From Posidonia oceanica (Eukaryota; Streptophyta; Magnoliopsida; Alismatales; Posidoniaceae), in the NCBI GenBank assembly GCA_037176725.1, contig JAZBRS010000029.1:42046001-42110000 (forward strand): 64,000 nt of DNA. Direction: 5' to 3'. Made by a program: the position numbers and the translations under genes. Positions 11,563-23,400 of the stretch are shown here, piece by piece; within the stretch, counting starts at the first letter, position 1; every line of letters begins with the position of its first letter. The notes beneath the pieces were generated by a model. It ran no database searches and had not been told where the DNA came from. It saw nothing but the letters and a program-made list of their open reading frames with translations.

Positions 11563-12888
11563 ATGGTTACCTCGGTTCGCTGCTTTGAGATGCTTCGAGC
11601 GTGGATCGGAGATCTCAATGCCGGCGACCGTGAGAGGCTGCGGATGTGGGGGATTTCCTCCAAAATGCTGAATGTGGCTGAGGTGGAAGTTAGTCGACAC
11701 CTCTTGTGCACCGCCGCGAGATTCTGGAAACCCTCGTTCCACGTCTTTTGTTTTGGCCAAGTGGAAATAACGCCCACACTGGAGGAGGTGCGCCGGATCT
11801 ACGGCTCGTCACCACTATTAGGGCCAACTGTATTTATGAGACGCAATGGCTATGCATCCGTCCTGAGTCAGCTGACAAGCCTCACCACTATCGAGTGCAA
11901 ACAAAGGTTGATCTGTGTCGATGGGTCGACGCCCATGCTTCGCTTGGAGAACTTCAAACTGGTGGTTCGGAGGCATGCCACCCTCGGCGATGATCTGTGG
12001 CTTAGGGGCTTTGTCACCCGCTTCCTGGGGGAGCTGATTTTCAGCCATGGTCGGCTAATAGTTGTGATAGTGGTGGCAGAGATCACACTGGCTATAGTGA
12101 CCCAGCAGATTGATTTGACGCCGGTGATTCTGGCAGAGACTTATCACGGGCTGGATCGCATATCACACCACTGTCGTCACTTCCACGGGTGCGCAGCCTT
12201 GGTTCATGTATGCTGTCATCTGGAACTTGTGTTTAACTGCTCTGTTCTGGTTCTGCTGCTACTGACAGGCTTTACTTTCCAGGTTTGGTTTGCTGGCCAC
12301 ACGAGGGTAGAGATACTTCGTCCCTAGCGCTCTGTCTTCGAGAGTTACAGTAGTTCTGGCCATGTCTGGACCATCGGGGGTGTCTGGAAGGAGTATGAAA
12401 AGCTAGAGAAGCTGACAGAGGGCATAGTGACCTGGCGGATCCTCCCAACTGCTGTGGAGCCATTCACCGTGTTCTTCAATGGAGGCGACATGCGGTTGGT
12501 CATCCTACCAGGATTTGCTAGAGGTGTCGAGTATCATCCCATCCGGGTGCTGCGACAGTTTGGCTTTCGCCAGAATGCATTCGTCGAGGGCCAGATGCCT
12601 GAGTTCTCCCAGCTCTATTCACGTAAGTCGACGATAATGACGGGGGAGCTGGCTCGCCTTATGTGCAGCAGGATCAAGTCAACTGACATAGCTGCGGTGC
12701 CCGGCTGAGGCTGTACTGCTGATTACATAAGCAAGGTGCAGGGGGCCTGGCCCATTAGTGAGGTCCCGCTTGGTGGTCCTCTCTCAGCGAGGCTAGGAGC
12801 TCTAAGAGGGCACGGACCAGCTTGGATAACTGAGAGGCGATTGCAGCTTGTTTTAAGTAATCATGTAGCTTGTGTGGGACCAAACTAA
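11563..12888 (+). pseudogene. DUF7745/plant-mobile-domain-like extra ORF of Tat-2
   Basis: From the ATG at 11563 the protein has the layout of the DUF7745 / plant mobile domain group: a segment with RFWKPSFHVFCFGQVEITPT followed by LEEVRRIYG, then a region with LRGFVTRFLGELIF. An intron at 12208-12282 (GT-AG, 75 bp) joins GCAALVH to VWFAGHTRVEILRP, matching the position where family members have a Trp-Phe segment. TAG near 12327 stands where Gln fits (RP-stop-RSVFE) and TGA at 12706 where Arg fits; the frame then stays open to TAA at 12886. It is antisense to the Tat-2 pol. Related domains have been reported in extra ORFs of Tat elements and probably come from a DNA transposon source. Function is unknown. 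The family call rests on recall, without a search. Confidence 0.6.
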
Positions 12889-13885
12889 TGCCTGTAACTG
12901 GATTTTAATGAATAACAAGCTGCCCCGCTGCTTTGAATGCTCAAGTGTTAGCCTCTGTGTCCATGGCTTGGTGTTCCCTTAATTCTGTAAGCAAATCACA
13001 TCCCAATCAAATGCCTACTGTCTTACAGATTTTTACTGACAAATACATGGGACAAAAACACGAGATTCTTGCACGGTCCTAGTAAGATAGATAATTTTCG
13101 GGGTTTTCCTCTCTTCTGGCTGGCACTAGGGGTTCCGGCCTAGCTTCCTCGAGGTGTTGGCATAGTGTCTGTGATCCCTGATGCTCTGGGCAAACTTGCT
13201 CTACCCCCAGCAAAGGATTCTGCCCTCGAACCGTGGACCATTAGTGATGCTTGGCATGAGTTCACTGATCACTCCTATGGACTGGCAAACTGCTAGCGGC
13301 TCCTGACTGAGGTACTGGATTAGAGATGCAGGTCTGGAGTAAGACTGTCCTGCCTCTGGTCATACTGGCCCAGTGTGCTCCTTTAGCAGGCAAATGGCAT
13401 GCCTTGGCTCGGAGTCAAGCGAAACCTTGCAGAGTTGGAGGGAAGATGCTGAATGGATGCATGACTGATGCAAATGTTTTAACACCCTTAGTATATGGAG
13501 TGCTTTTAATGCCTGTTGTACAGAGAGGAGTGGTCTCAAGCCTCATCGAACTCTACCTGGACTCCTAGCTGTCGGTGGCACTCAAGAATGGGTGATATTG
13601 TGTTTGGATGGTGGTGAGGTGAGAACGGGCTTCATGCCAAACTCTCTCTGGGGCCTACACCTACTCCTTCGATTTCTTTTTCTTTTACTCCCTCACAGGC
13701 GTGCAAGCTCACTCTATCCCTGACTTGGAGGTAATGGATGCCTGGTATGGTGTTTGGGGGAGTCATCACTGCTAGAAGGGGTGGCTAGTCCCTATAGGAA
13801 TGTGGGCAACCCAGGCATGAACTTCGACTCCTCTCCAAGGCTGATTTAGGGAATAAGGAAACTGTGCTCACCTCTAACACAAGGG
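12889..13885. other. Non-coding part of the Tat-2 3' region
   Basis: I see no gene or clear repeat here. The stretch ends at the Tat-3 target site and continues on the far side of Tat-3 at 27599, so it formed one sequence with 27599-28024 before that insertion. Confidence 0.6.
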
Positions 13886-13890
13886 CTAGC

Positions 13891-16800
13891 TATTGACACC
13901 TCATTTTGACTGCCTGGAAGATGGTCGACCTCTCTGGAAAGCTTACTAGGACTCTGGGGTGGCTCTCTTTTTTAAAATTAACACAGTTTGACCTTAAAAC
14001 CAAATACCATTCCTAAACCAACCCTAAAACCCCACCTAAACCCCAAAACCATCACCCAAGCCTTTTACACCTTTTTAAAACTTTTTAAAACCAAGGCCCA
14101 AGCCCATTTCAGCCTTTGGCCTCCTGGGCGTGTTGAACGCTGGCACGGGCAGCGTCCAACGTTGGACGTGCTCAACACTAGCGTCCAGTGTTGGACGCGC
14201 TCTGCACTAGCGTCCAACGACCCGGGAGGTGCAGCAGCTGCTCTGCCACCTCTAGCTCACCTCTTGTCCAGTCCACCACCTGCACACACTTACTACCGGT
14301 CTCCTCGGCCACTTACACACCACTCCCAGCCATCCACTACCTTCCAAGCTGAAGTAACTCCACTTACTAGCCATCTCCTCCGCCCCAACGTGACCTCCGC
14401 TCTCTCCGCGGTCACTGACTTTGGCCGCCTCCACCTGCCACCACCAAGACTTCCACGACCTTCTGACAAGCCCCACGCCTTTACTTGACATCCCTCGTGG
14501 ATTCCCCACAGCCAGCAACCTCTGCCCAAGCCTGCCATCGCCTGCCATTGCCTGCCAAAGCCTCTGCCACCATTGAAACCAACCCATGAACCCAACAAAA
14601 CCATCTCCAAACAGCAGCCTTCACAGCATTGCAGAGGCCTCCACACCATTTCTCTCCACAATTCACCACCTCTAGAGAAAAGAGCGATCTCCCACCTCCA
14701 CTCTTGAGCTTCTAGCACCCGCTTCTGTGCCCCCAGCGTGTCCCAGTAGCTCGCCGGAGTAGCCTCGCCGCCACCTTCCACAACACCGATAAGGAGTGCG
14801 AACAGCCGCTTCAGGCTGCAACCAGGTAGGCGTTCCTTCCCTTTAGCTAGCACACACACCTAGGAGCATGCTAGGCTAGCTAATTCGCACGCACGGCCCC
14901 TTGGTTGGCCGGAATGGCCTCGGCCATCGGCCGTAAGGAGGAGGAGGTGGGTGGAGCATTCCACCCACCCATTTTCAACGCCGAGCATACCACCATGCTC
15001 GTCATCGTCCCCTCTTGCTTCTTAGCAAGTAGGGTGAGGATTTTTGGCCGCCTTGGCCACTGTCCTTGGCTGGGAGCTTCCTCAGCCTGTTGGACGCACA
15101 ACCTGGTGCGTCCAACGTTGGACGCACCCTGAGGCAGCGTCCAACACCCTGCTGTTTGTTTACTTGCTTTGCTCCTTATTTTGTTGCCATGATCTAAATG
15201 CCATATTCTATATATTTATGTTGCATGCCTTCCTCTCTGCTTCCAGTTGCTAGCATGCTTGATCCATGTTTGATCCTAGCCTAGATCCATATTCTTGGCT
15301 TTAGATCATTTTGCTGTTCTTCAGTGTTGGACGCTGGGTTGCATCGCGTCCTATGTTGGACGCTGGTGCATCCAGCGTCCAATGCTTCTGCTTGGCTCAT
15401 ATGTGTTTAATGCTTGCATGAAGCTCTGATCTTGTTATGGTCGTTTGATCCATGTTTGCATGTGAGTGTTTAGCCTTCTTAGCAGCTATTATCAGGTTTG
15501 CTTGGCTTGCCATCTGTGTTTTTGCAGGTTTGTTAATGTTTGTGCCTCCCTCTGTGTTGGACGTCGCTACAGCCAGCGTCCTATATTGGATGCAGGTAGT
15601 GCTAGCGTCCAACGCACTGGTTGAGTTCCCCTTTGTGCATGCTTCATAGATGTTGCTTTATTTGGATTTTTATTCAATCCCTGTATGCATGCCCTGCCTA
15701 TGCTTGTTTACAGCAACTTGAATGCGTGTCATGATGTTTCCTTGCTAGTTTGCATTCTATTTTGCCATCTGCCTGTTCCAGAGTGTTGGACGCTGGATAC
15801 TGCAGCGTCCTACGTTGGACGCTGTATGTTCTAGCGTCCAACACCCTACAGTAGCTTAAACCTCACTCATGCTTGCATCTTGCTATCAAATCTTATTGTG
15901 GTTATTTATCTTGACTGCCTTACATGTTATACATGTCATGCACTTTCATGCAGCATTTACATCGCATTCATATAGCCTGCATGCATGCATTTTTCTCAAA
16001 AAGCATGGCTTGGTTGTTGGACGCCCCAGATCTCAGCGTTCAACATTGGACGCTGTCATTCTGAACGTCCAACATCCTTTGCCCGTTTTAAAATCGCCTT
16101 GATCTTGCTTTTGGTTTCTGGGCCTTGTGTTTTGGTTTCCCAGCATGCACTATCTGCTCTTGGGTTTTTACATTGCATTAAATCCATATTTCCAAGTTTG
16201 CATTGCATGTTTTCTGCATTTTGGCTTCTGCCTGTGTAGGACGCCAGCTATCCCAGCGTCCAACATTGGGCGCTGCTGGTAGCTGCGTCCAACGCTTGCA
16301 GTAAGCTACGCCTCCGTTTTAAGCACCGAATTCGTTTTGATCGCCGCCCCTTGCATTCCGTTGGTCCCGGTACATGCCTACGACACCCATGCATGCTGTC
16401 GGGACCTTGTTTTGGTTTTGCGCCTTGCATTGCAGTCTTTCCCATGGTTTTCGCCTCTGACCCGCTTTCACTTTCTCTCTTGCATATCGCTTGCTTGCAT
16501 CGTTCTCCGTGCTTTTGCATCATTTTCCGCACTTGCACCGTTTTCTGCACCCACTTTTGCTTTATCCCTTGCGTGTCGCTTGCATTGCATGGTTTTCCTC
16601 GTCGTTTTGTTTTATCGCCTGTATTCGCATTTAGGACAGTGATGCTTACTGCATGGAGTTCTTACGAACCAGGGTTCACCCGGTTCGGAACACTGGCAGT
16701 GCTGCTGAGTGCATAGACAGCACGTTTAATTTCCATACATGGCATTCATGGCACTTAGGCATTCAAAGCATGCATTTTCCGGCATATGCGAGCGAGTTAG

Positions 16801-17184
16801 CCTAGAAAGACCGACTTCTCGGGCGTGTCGGGGGTGCCTATCACCTTCCCCACACGTAACAGGAGTCCTTACCCTTTCTCTGGCTTGTAGTGACCATTTT
16901 GCCCTCGTCTTTGGCACGAGTCATCCATTTTTGCATAGCATTGCATCTATTTGCTTGTTTTCTATGTTTTTCCTTGGTTTTCCTCGTCTTCCCCATAATA
17001 GACTAGGTGGCGACTCCCTTTTCCTTTTTCTTTCTTTTTCCTTTGGCTTTTCGCCTCTGTTTTCAGTGTTTTGAGTCGAGTTTCGTCCTCGGATCACTTG
17101 CTAATAGTGAACCTGATTTCCGATCGGTACCCGCGAGCTCTGGCAGCGTCCACAGATGATCGCAAAACTCACGGGATCGCTACA
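13891..17184 (+). mobile_element. 5' LTR of Tat-3
   Basis: It starts TATTGACACCTCATTTTGAC (the partner copy starts TGTTAACAGCCC, so the terminal TG has become TA) and ends GGGATCGCTACA. Order: AAACCC/CCTAAA words, the six-word cassette at 14132, a GC-rich block (about 14220-14825) ending in a splice donor CCAG|GTAGGC at 14826, six 58-bp cassettes at roughly 230-bp steps (15089-16293), the conserved Tat block at 16825-16860 and a 3' end with CGCGAGCTCTGGCAGC. Confidence 0.9.
14132..16293 (+). repeat. Seven alternating-orientation word cassettes in the 5' LTR
   Basis: Cassettes lie at 14132-14219 (six words), 15089-15145, 15326-15383, 15556-15613, 15785-15842, 16016-16073 and 16236-16293 (four words each, 57-58 bp). 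Each word is a version of GTTGGACGCT or its reverse complement AGCGTCCAAC, ordered forward, reverse, forward, reverse, so each pair can form a 9-10-bp stem with a loop near 9 bases. Starts of the last six are 220-237 bp apart. The sequence between cassettes is AT-richer and not obviously repeated. Confidence 0.9.
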
Positions 17185-17185
17185 G

Positions 17186-17203
17186 TGGTGACTTCGCTGG
17201 GGA
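17186..17203 (+). other. Primer binding site of Tat-3
   Basis: TGGTGACTTCGCTGGGGA follows the LTR end TACA after a single base. It matches the sites of Tat-1 (3473-3490) and Tat-7 (61226-61243) with a few changes. Confidence 0.75.
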
Positions 17204-18304
17204 TACAAGACTCCGGCTTTCGTTTTGGCTTTCTTGCCACTTGCTTTTTGCACTTTTGTTTGCCTTATGCTTTCGCATGCCTTGCTTGCTTACCTGTTTG
17301 CCTGTTTATTTACTCCCTTTATGCCATGTTTGCCTGTGCTGCTTTATTTTCTCGCATTATATGCCTAAATACTTGCTTGGCACACTATGCATGCCTTTCG
17401 GGTGGTGAATGCTTTGTTTTACACACTTGCTATGCCACCACATGCACATGCCCTGTACATATGCTTTTTGATGTGATAAGTGTTTTCTTTTCACTATCAT
17501 GTCCACATACACATGCACATGCCATGCACATGCCTTTTGCCTTGTTGCGTGATTGTCTGCATGCCATGACTTCTTGTTTCTTTCCCCTTCATGTTTTTGC
17601 CATGTTTAGGATATTAGAAACATGTTTGCTCCCCTTTGCTTAATCTAAAAGCTACAATAAAGCCAAACAATAACATCTAAACACAACTAGAGCCAATAAC
17701 TTGTAATTTTTCCCCCCGGTTAAATAAAATGCAAGTAAAACACTCTAATGCATATCGCATGACTGATCATTTTAGAAAGCATGCATTCTTCTCATCCTTA
17801 AGTCCACCCACTTAGTCTGAGAAGGATAGTCTTGGTCTCTCGTTCAGCTGCTTTGGCACAGGGTGAGCAGGTCGGTCTGTCCCCCCTTGTCAGGGGTCAC
17901 GTCGGTGCTTAGGCAGGGTCAAGGCCACTACTGCACCACCCATCATACCTGAGCTCTAGGCTAGGGTCTAGACGAGAGCCTTACTTTCTGACCTGGAGTC
18001 AATAAATCCCATTACCCATGAGTGCGACCTAGTAGGTCATCTACTCAGGACATGCATGGTGAGAGAGCGCATATTAGGGCATTCATTTGCATGCGTGCCA
18101 TTCATGCCACCTCTAACAAACTTTTTTGCATCCAACTTCTAACATCTCTGCTATTTTTACAGGTAGGTGCGGGATCCGCTGCCCGTACCCTAAGCGTCCC
18201 TCCTCTGACTCTGAGCTACTCGTCGCTTTCGGCAGTAGCTCCTTTTTAGGTCTCGCATCTTTACTTTCTCGTCGCAGCCTTCCATCACTAGGACTCGGTC
18301 AGTG
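17204..18304 (+). other. Tat-3 leader
   Basis: Non-coding leader with GCATG-rich sequence (17270-17560) and the conserved leader block at about 17850-18080 shared with Tat-1 and Tat-7. The end (18150-18300) resembles the region just upstream of gag in the other elements. Confidence 0.7.
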
Positions 18305-20491
18305 ATGGCTCAGTCTGCCGGTGAGCTCCGTTTTTTTGTTGATTCGGAGGGGTTTACCACTTGGGTCCCTCCAGCTTTCGCTTCCACTCACTCTGTGCCC
18401 TTTGTGACACCAGGATTCCACCCTCAGGTGTCTGGAGCACCCCAATATGCTGTGGGGCATTGGCAGACCTGTGCCCTTCCGGATCCGGTCACTGAGCCTG
18501 TCTTGATGACCGCCCCTCGCGCTCTGGAGGCGTCTCTGACCCGTCCATCCTAGGGCTATGTCACTCTCGACATCCCTGCTGTTGCGGCGACCTTTGCCAT
18601 AGGTTCCCGACCTCTTGAGTCTGCCCCTCGGCCGGTCTTGCAACTCAGCGTTCCCACTCACGGGTCCTCTAAAGTGCGATATCGGCACCTGATAGAGATT
18701 GCCCAGACACTGCAGGACATGGCTCTATCAATTCACCCCTCTTTTGTTCCTGCTGCCCTTGAGGTTCTTCTGCAGCCTGCACCTGCATACACTGCACTCC
18801 CGCCCAGACCATCGCCTCCGCTGCACACTGCTTCGGTGATGGGGGCGCGGCATCTACCTCCTGCTTCTGCATAGCACTATGCACTGCATGCACCTCCGCC
18901 ATCTGGTGATCAGTCCTTCAGGCTGGTTGGAGCACAGTACCCCACTGGCTCGCTGTTTGGCACTGTGCCTGTGCAGCAATTGATGCTCTAGCACTCTGCA
19001 TCACCTATCACTCAACATGCTAGTTATTCCTACCCCCTGCATCAGCAATACCCTACCCCTGCATGCATTCCAGCACACACAACACATCCACATGGATACG
19101 CCGCCCATCTTGTCGCTCCACCAGGCGACGCGATGGTGGACCCGGAGGAGCACCTCAGTGCATCCTTTTCGGCGTATATGGCCCCTGCCCCTGCTGCACC
19201 ACCTCCTTTGGCAGCAGCTCCAGCATCCGACGACGACAGGTTCGCCGTTCTGGAGAAAGCACTACGTCTAGTGCAGGGCAAGGACCACCAGTCTTACCAA
19301 TTCCACGACCTCTGTCTCTTTCCCAAGGCCGCACTCCCTTCGAAGTTCCGCATCCCAGACTTCGATAAATACAATGGTAGAGGCTGTCCCATTTCGCATC
19401 TGAAGGCGTACTGTGGGGACCTTGCTCAGCTCCAGGCTGACGAAAGGCTCCTTATCCGCCTATTTCAGAAGAGCTTGACCAGTCCCACGCTGAAGTAGTT
19501 CACTTCCCTTGGCATGGCTACGGTTCAGACTTGGACTGATCTTTCTCAGGCCTTCCTTTAGCCGTATGCATTCAACCTCGACTTGATCCTCAATAGGGAG
19601 GATCTCGTCGCCATCCGGCAGAGGGCCCAAGAGCCATTCGGGGAGTATGTCGGTCGCTGGCGCTCCTTAGCCACCCAGATCAAAGATAGACCCTCCGAGG
19701 AAGATTCTATCGAGATGATCATCAAGGGGGCGTTGCCAGCGACTGGGACTCTACTTTGCATTCAGCACAACACTAGCTTTGCATCGCTGGTTAGGGCTGG
19801 CGCCCGCGTGGAGAGCTCACTACGAAGTGGGCATTTCCCCGCACTTTCTGCATTGGCTAGGTAGGCCAACATCTCCAGCAATTGCTGTAACAGCAGCAAC
19901 AACAACAACTCCGCTCCCGGTTACTCAGAGCAGCACACTACAGCATGCACCGATCCTCTCGAAGAGCCTGCCTATGCCGAGAGTCAGCTAGACCCTTTTC
20001 CGCTAGAGCACGCACCTAATTATGCACCCACTGCACACACTGCCACCGTCGAGCCCATGCATCACGTCGCACCCGCTCGGCAAGGACTCCGACTAGGGCA
20101 AAAACGACCTCGTCGGGCTGAGTGTGATTACACCCCTCTGCCCGAACCACTGAGCGTCATCTTCCCTCAGGTCGAGTCGCACCTGCGACTCCCAGCTATC
20201 CGCCCGTCACCGAATCCCCCTCCGTGGTGGCATGACACGGATCAGTTCTGCAGCTTCCATCGAGCCACGGGGCACTCGACGGATGACTGCGTCACTTTAC
20301 GGGATGCCGTCCAGGGCCTGATCAACCATAAGGTCCTCAGTGTTGCCGTGCAGGAGGCAGCACCTACACCGACACCTGCACATGCACTTGCACCAGCACT
20401 TGCACAACTTAGTGTAGCTGACCCTTCCTCTTCCGAGCCTACAGGCTTTGCAGCTGCCGGAACCTCGAGGGTCTGCACTAGGCTTTTCTGA
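18305..20491 (+). pseudogene. gag: Tat-3 gag, one frame with six TAG codons
   Basis: The Gag protein of the element starts at ATG 18305 (MAQSAGELRFF), matching the start used in the two other copies. A long Pro/Ala-rich N-terminal half is followed by the gag core at about 19130-19870 (LPSKFRIPDFDKYNGRG, RLFQKSLTSPTLK), an Asn/Ser stretch, a basic-Pro segment and a His/Cys-type segment near 20250 (FCSFHRATGHSTDDC). The frame is kept for 729 codons without a frameshift, yet contains stops at 18551, 18872, 18989, 19496, 19559 and 19862, all TAG. Where a homologous copy can be compared they fall at Gln or Trp. The TGA at 20489 ends the frame after a small deletion relative to the fragment at 9519. 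The protein cannot be made by standard decoding. Confidence 0.88.
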
Positions 20492-20936
20492 GTCCAGCTC
20501 TGCCCTGGTGGATCCTTCTGATCCCATCGGTGCAACCCCCTTTTTCCTGTCTTTTCTATCTCGTCCGAGGGACGCTCGGAGATGCAACGGTAGCGTTGAC
20601 GGCAAGCCCAGTCGCAGCGTCATCCAGGTTAGCTCTTCCTCCAACTTTTGCAGCTCCAATGCTCCCCGCACTGCCATCAGCACCTCCAGCAGCCCCAGTG
20701 CTCTCCGCACTGCCGACACAGCCCCCGCTGACAGCACCAATAGCGTAGGAGCAGACCCAGCACCTCCCTCCCGAGGTTGCTGATAGGTATGTCCCTCTTA
20801 CTCTCTCTTTTTCTTTCCTGTCTTGTCTTTTCGTTTCTTGTCATTTTGTTTTGCGTTTTCTCGTTTGTCAGAAAACCCATAAAAAATACAAAACACTTAA
20901 ACTTAAAAAACAAGCATTCCCCTTTTTTTGCACATT
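20492..20936 (+). pseudogene. Remnant of the gag C-terminal extension, then A/T-rich spacer
   Basis: Positions 20500-20640 match the tail of the gag fragment at 10080-10260, including a GDARR-like segment, but in broken frames. From about 20780 to 20930 the sequence is T-rich and then A-rich with no gene seen. Confidence 0.5.
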
Positions 20937-23400
20937 CGGGCTGGCAGCCCTAACTACTCGGCGATAAGTCCGTCAACTTATCATCTGGGCTGGCAGCCCT
21001 AACTGCCCGGTGGTAGGTTCGTCAACCTATCATCCTGCGTACATGTAGCCTCACATGTACATATCCCTTCTTGCGTGTGCATCCCATCTCACACACTGGG
21101 CTGGCAGCCCTAACTGCCCAGTGGTAGGTTCGTCAACCTATCATCCTTGCACATATCTGCCACTCCTTGCACATATCTGCCACTTCCTGCACATATCCAT
21201 CTCCTGCATGTGCATCTTGGAAAACCAAAAACACAAAAAATTAAAAGACCAAAAAACTACAAAAACATGCTTTCCTTTCCGTCAGTTTTCCCTCTTTATG
21301 TTTTCTAAAAGAAAAAACCATAAAAATCACAAAACCCACAAAGCCCAAAAACATGTGTAAAACCCACAAAACACATAAACATTTGCATAATCCCAAAAAC
21401 CCGGCTTTGGACAAGCAGCAGTGCCCAGAGGATGTCAAGCAATGACAATCTCAGGCAGGTCTCACCCGAGCAGCGCCATCTCTTGCATGTGGCTACATAG
21501 TGAGACTGAGAGCAGAATAGAGCGACTCACGGAACTCAAAAACTCACAAAGCGAGATCCACCTTATCAAGAGAGTCCACTAGACATGGAGAGGACCAAAG
21601 TAGAGCAGAACATAGCCAGAGGCTACCTGTACACATTACAGAGGCTGAAGGTGTACGCCGATCAGCCGAACTCTTAACGCCTCACCCGGGACCGCTACCC
21701 CAAGAGGGCGAAGACATGCATATCCAAAAGAATAGAGATCATGTGAGAAAAAAATATGATAACATGATGTGCATGCTGAGCATAAAAGAAAAATAAAGAC
21801 AGAAGTTGAAGAAAGAAGGCGCTCATGAGAGGAGTGACTTGGACGAGCGTCGAAGCCCCCTCAGCCTTCAGCTCCAAGCGCCACGCTGGCAATTGCATGG
21901 GACGCATTATCAAGAGGACCTGGCCCCACCCTCTGAGCGCAGCAGCACGCTCCAATCCCCTCTGCAGACAACAACTACTTCCCAAGCAGGCTAGATGCAT
22001 CTCCAGTCACTCATGAAAAGAAAGAAGAAGAAAAATCAATCTGAGAGCGTCAATAGCGGTAGTCGGTTCCCGAGAGGTTAAGACAGAGGCTGTGAAGCTA
22101 CACCCAACGCTCCTGCTACCGACATGCAGCCAAAGGCTATACTCTGCGAAGTTAAGGCCTCATCCCGAGCCAAGAGTGAGAATGAGAGCCACCGACCACA
22201 ACTCGGCATGGCATTGCGCGAGAATCGAGTCCCCTGAGTCAGAAAGTGCAGAAGCACCCTCTTAGCACAGCTACTTTGAGTCCAAAGCCACCAAAACATG
22301 CATGCTATAATATACCTTTATCTTCCCTTCCCCCTGTTTTCGAAAACTGGGGCCAAGGACGAGCACTTTTGCCTGCCTCGCTCAGTGGCTCCGCGCTTTT
22401 CAAATTTTGCCACCCACCGCGTTGGGCAGGTTTGTGATGACTGGCGTGTACCTCGTTTGTCATCTCGTGACACCACGAAGCATGCCCGCGCTGAGACCAT
22501 TGCACGCCTATCACGATGGGTTCTTGCTTTCTTTCTGCATTCCTTGCATCGGGCTGGCAGCCCTAACTGCTCGGCAATAAGTCCGTCAACTTATCATTCG
22601 GGCTGATATCCCTAACTATTCGGTGATAAGTCCGTCAACTTATCATTCATCCATCCTTGAATCTCGGTGCCAGGGGCACTTCGGCTGTCCCCTGGTATCA
22701 CTCCTGATACCAAGGGCATCTTTTTTGCTGCCCTGTGGTATCGTCCCCCTCATCTCATCGGGCTGGCAGCCCTAGCTGCGCGGCAATAGGTCCGTCAACT
22801 TATCACCTTGCATTCATTATTCCATCGCATCCCCCACCGGCATTGCACCACGCATGGTGAGCCCCTGCATCCATTCCACTGCATTCGGGCTGGTAGCCCT
22901 AACTACTCGGCTGACAAACCCGTTAGTGTTGTCTCCACCTTGCATCTTGATGCCATGGGCGCGTCGGCTGTCCCCTGGTATCATTCATCGATACCAGGGG
23001 CATCTTTATTTAGCTGCCCCATGGTATCTCATCTCCATCTACATTTGGGCTGACATCCCCAACTGTTACGGGAGCGTCTACGGACCTCTGCCACACCTTC
23101 GGGTATGGTATTCCCGTTGCATTCATGGTTACAAGTTATCCAACCTATAATTGCCCCTCTTGCCTGACAGACTCGCTGGCCTGTCACCCCTTGGGCTGAT
23201 AGCCCTAACTATCTGGTGATGAGTCGTTAACTCCTCATCGGGCTGATAGCCCTAACTATCCAGTGATGAGTCCGTTAACTCCTCGCGGGCTGATAGCCCC
23301 AACTATCTGGTGATGAGTCCGTCAACTCCTCGTGGGCCGATACTCTCCAACTATCTGGCGATAGGTCCGTTAACTTATCACCCTTTCGTCATAGTATAAT
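20937..23400 (+). repeat. Dispersed two-hairpin units in the Tat-3 3' region
   Basis: About eleven units of near 48 bp begin with GGGCTGGCAGCCC (itself a stem) and end with a second stem such as GATAAGTCCGTCAACTTATC. They start near 20938, 20987, 21097, 22551, 22600, 22759, 22886, 23192, 23240, 23288 and 23335. The second stem differs between units with matching change in both arms (GATAAGT/ACTTATC, GGTAGGTT/AACCTATC, GAGT/ACTC). Between them are A-rich DNA (21220-21400), a stretch without signal (21420-22290) and CCAGGGG/CCCCTGG stems (22665-22740, 22960-23010). No coding sequence is supported. Confidence 0.85.

Noticed and set aside
14252..14859. 188-codon antisense ORF in the Tat-3 LTR (and its copy at 24702-25268)
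   Set aside because: Lies in the GC-rich block where several frames on both strands are open; no domain, and it is conserved only because the two LTRs are copies.
14132..16293. CRISPR-like array, because of regular repeats with unique spacers
   Set aside because: Spacing is about 230 bp, units are inverted pairs, no cas genes exist and the context is a plant LTR.
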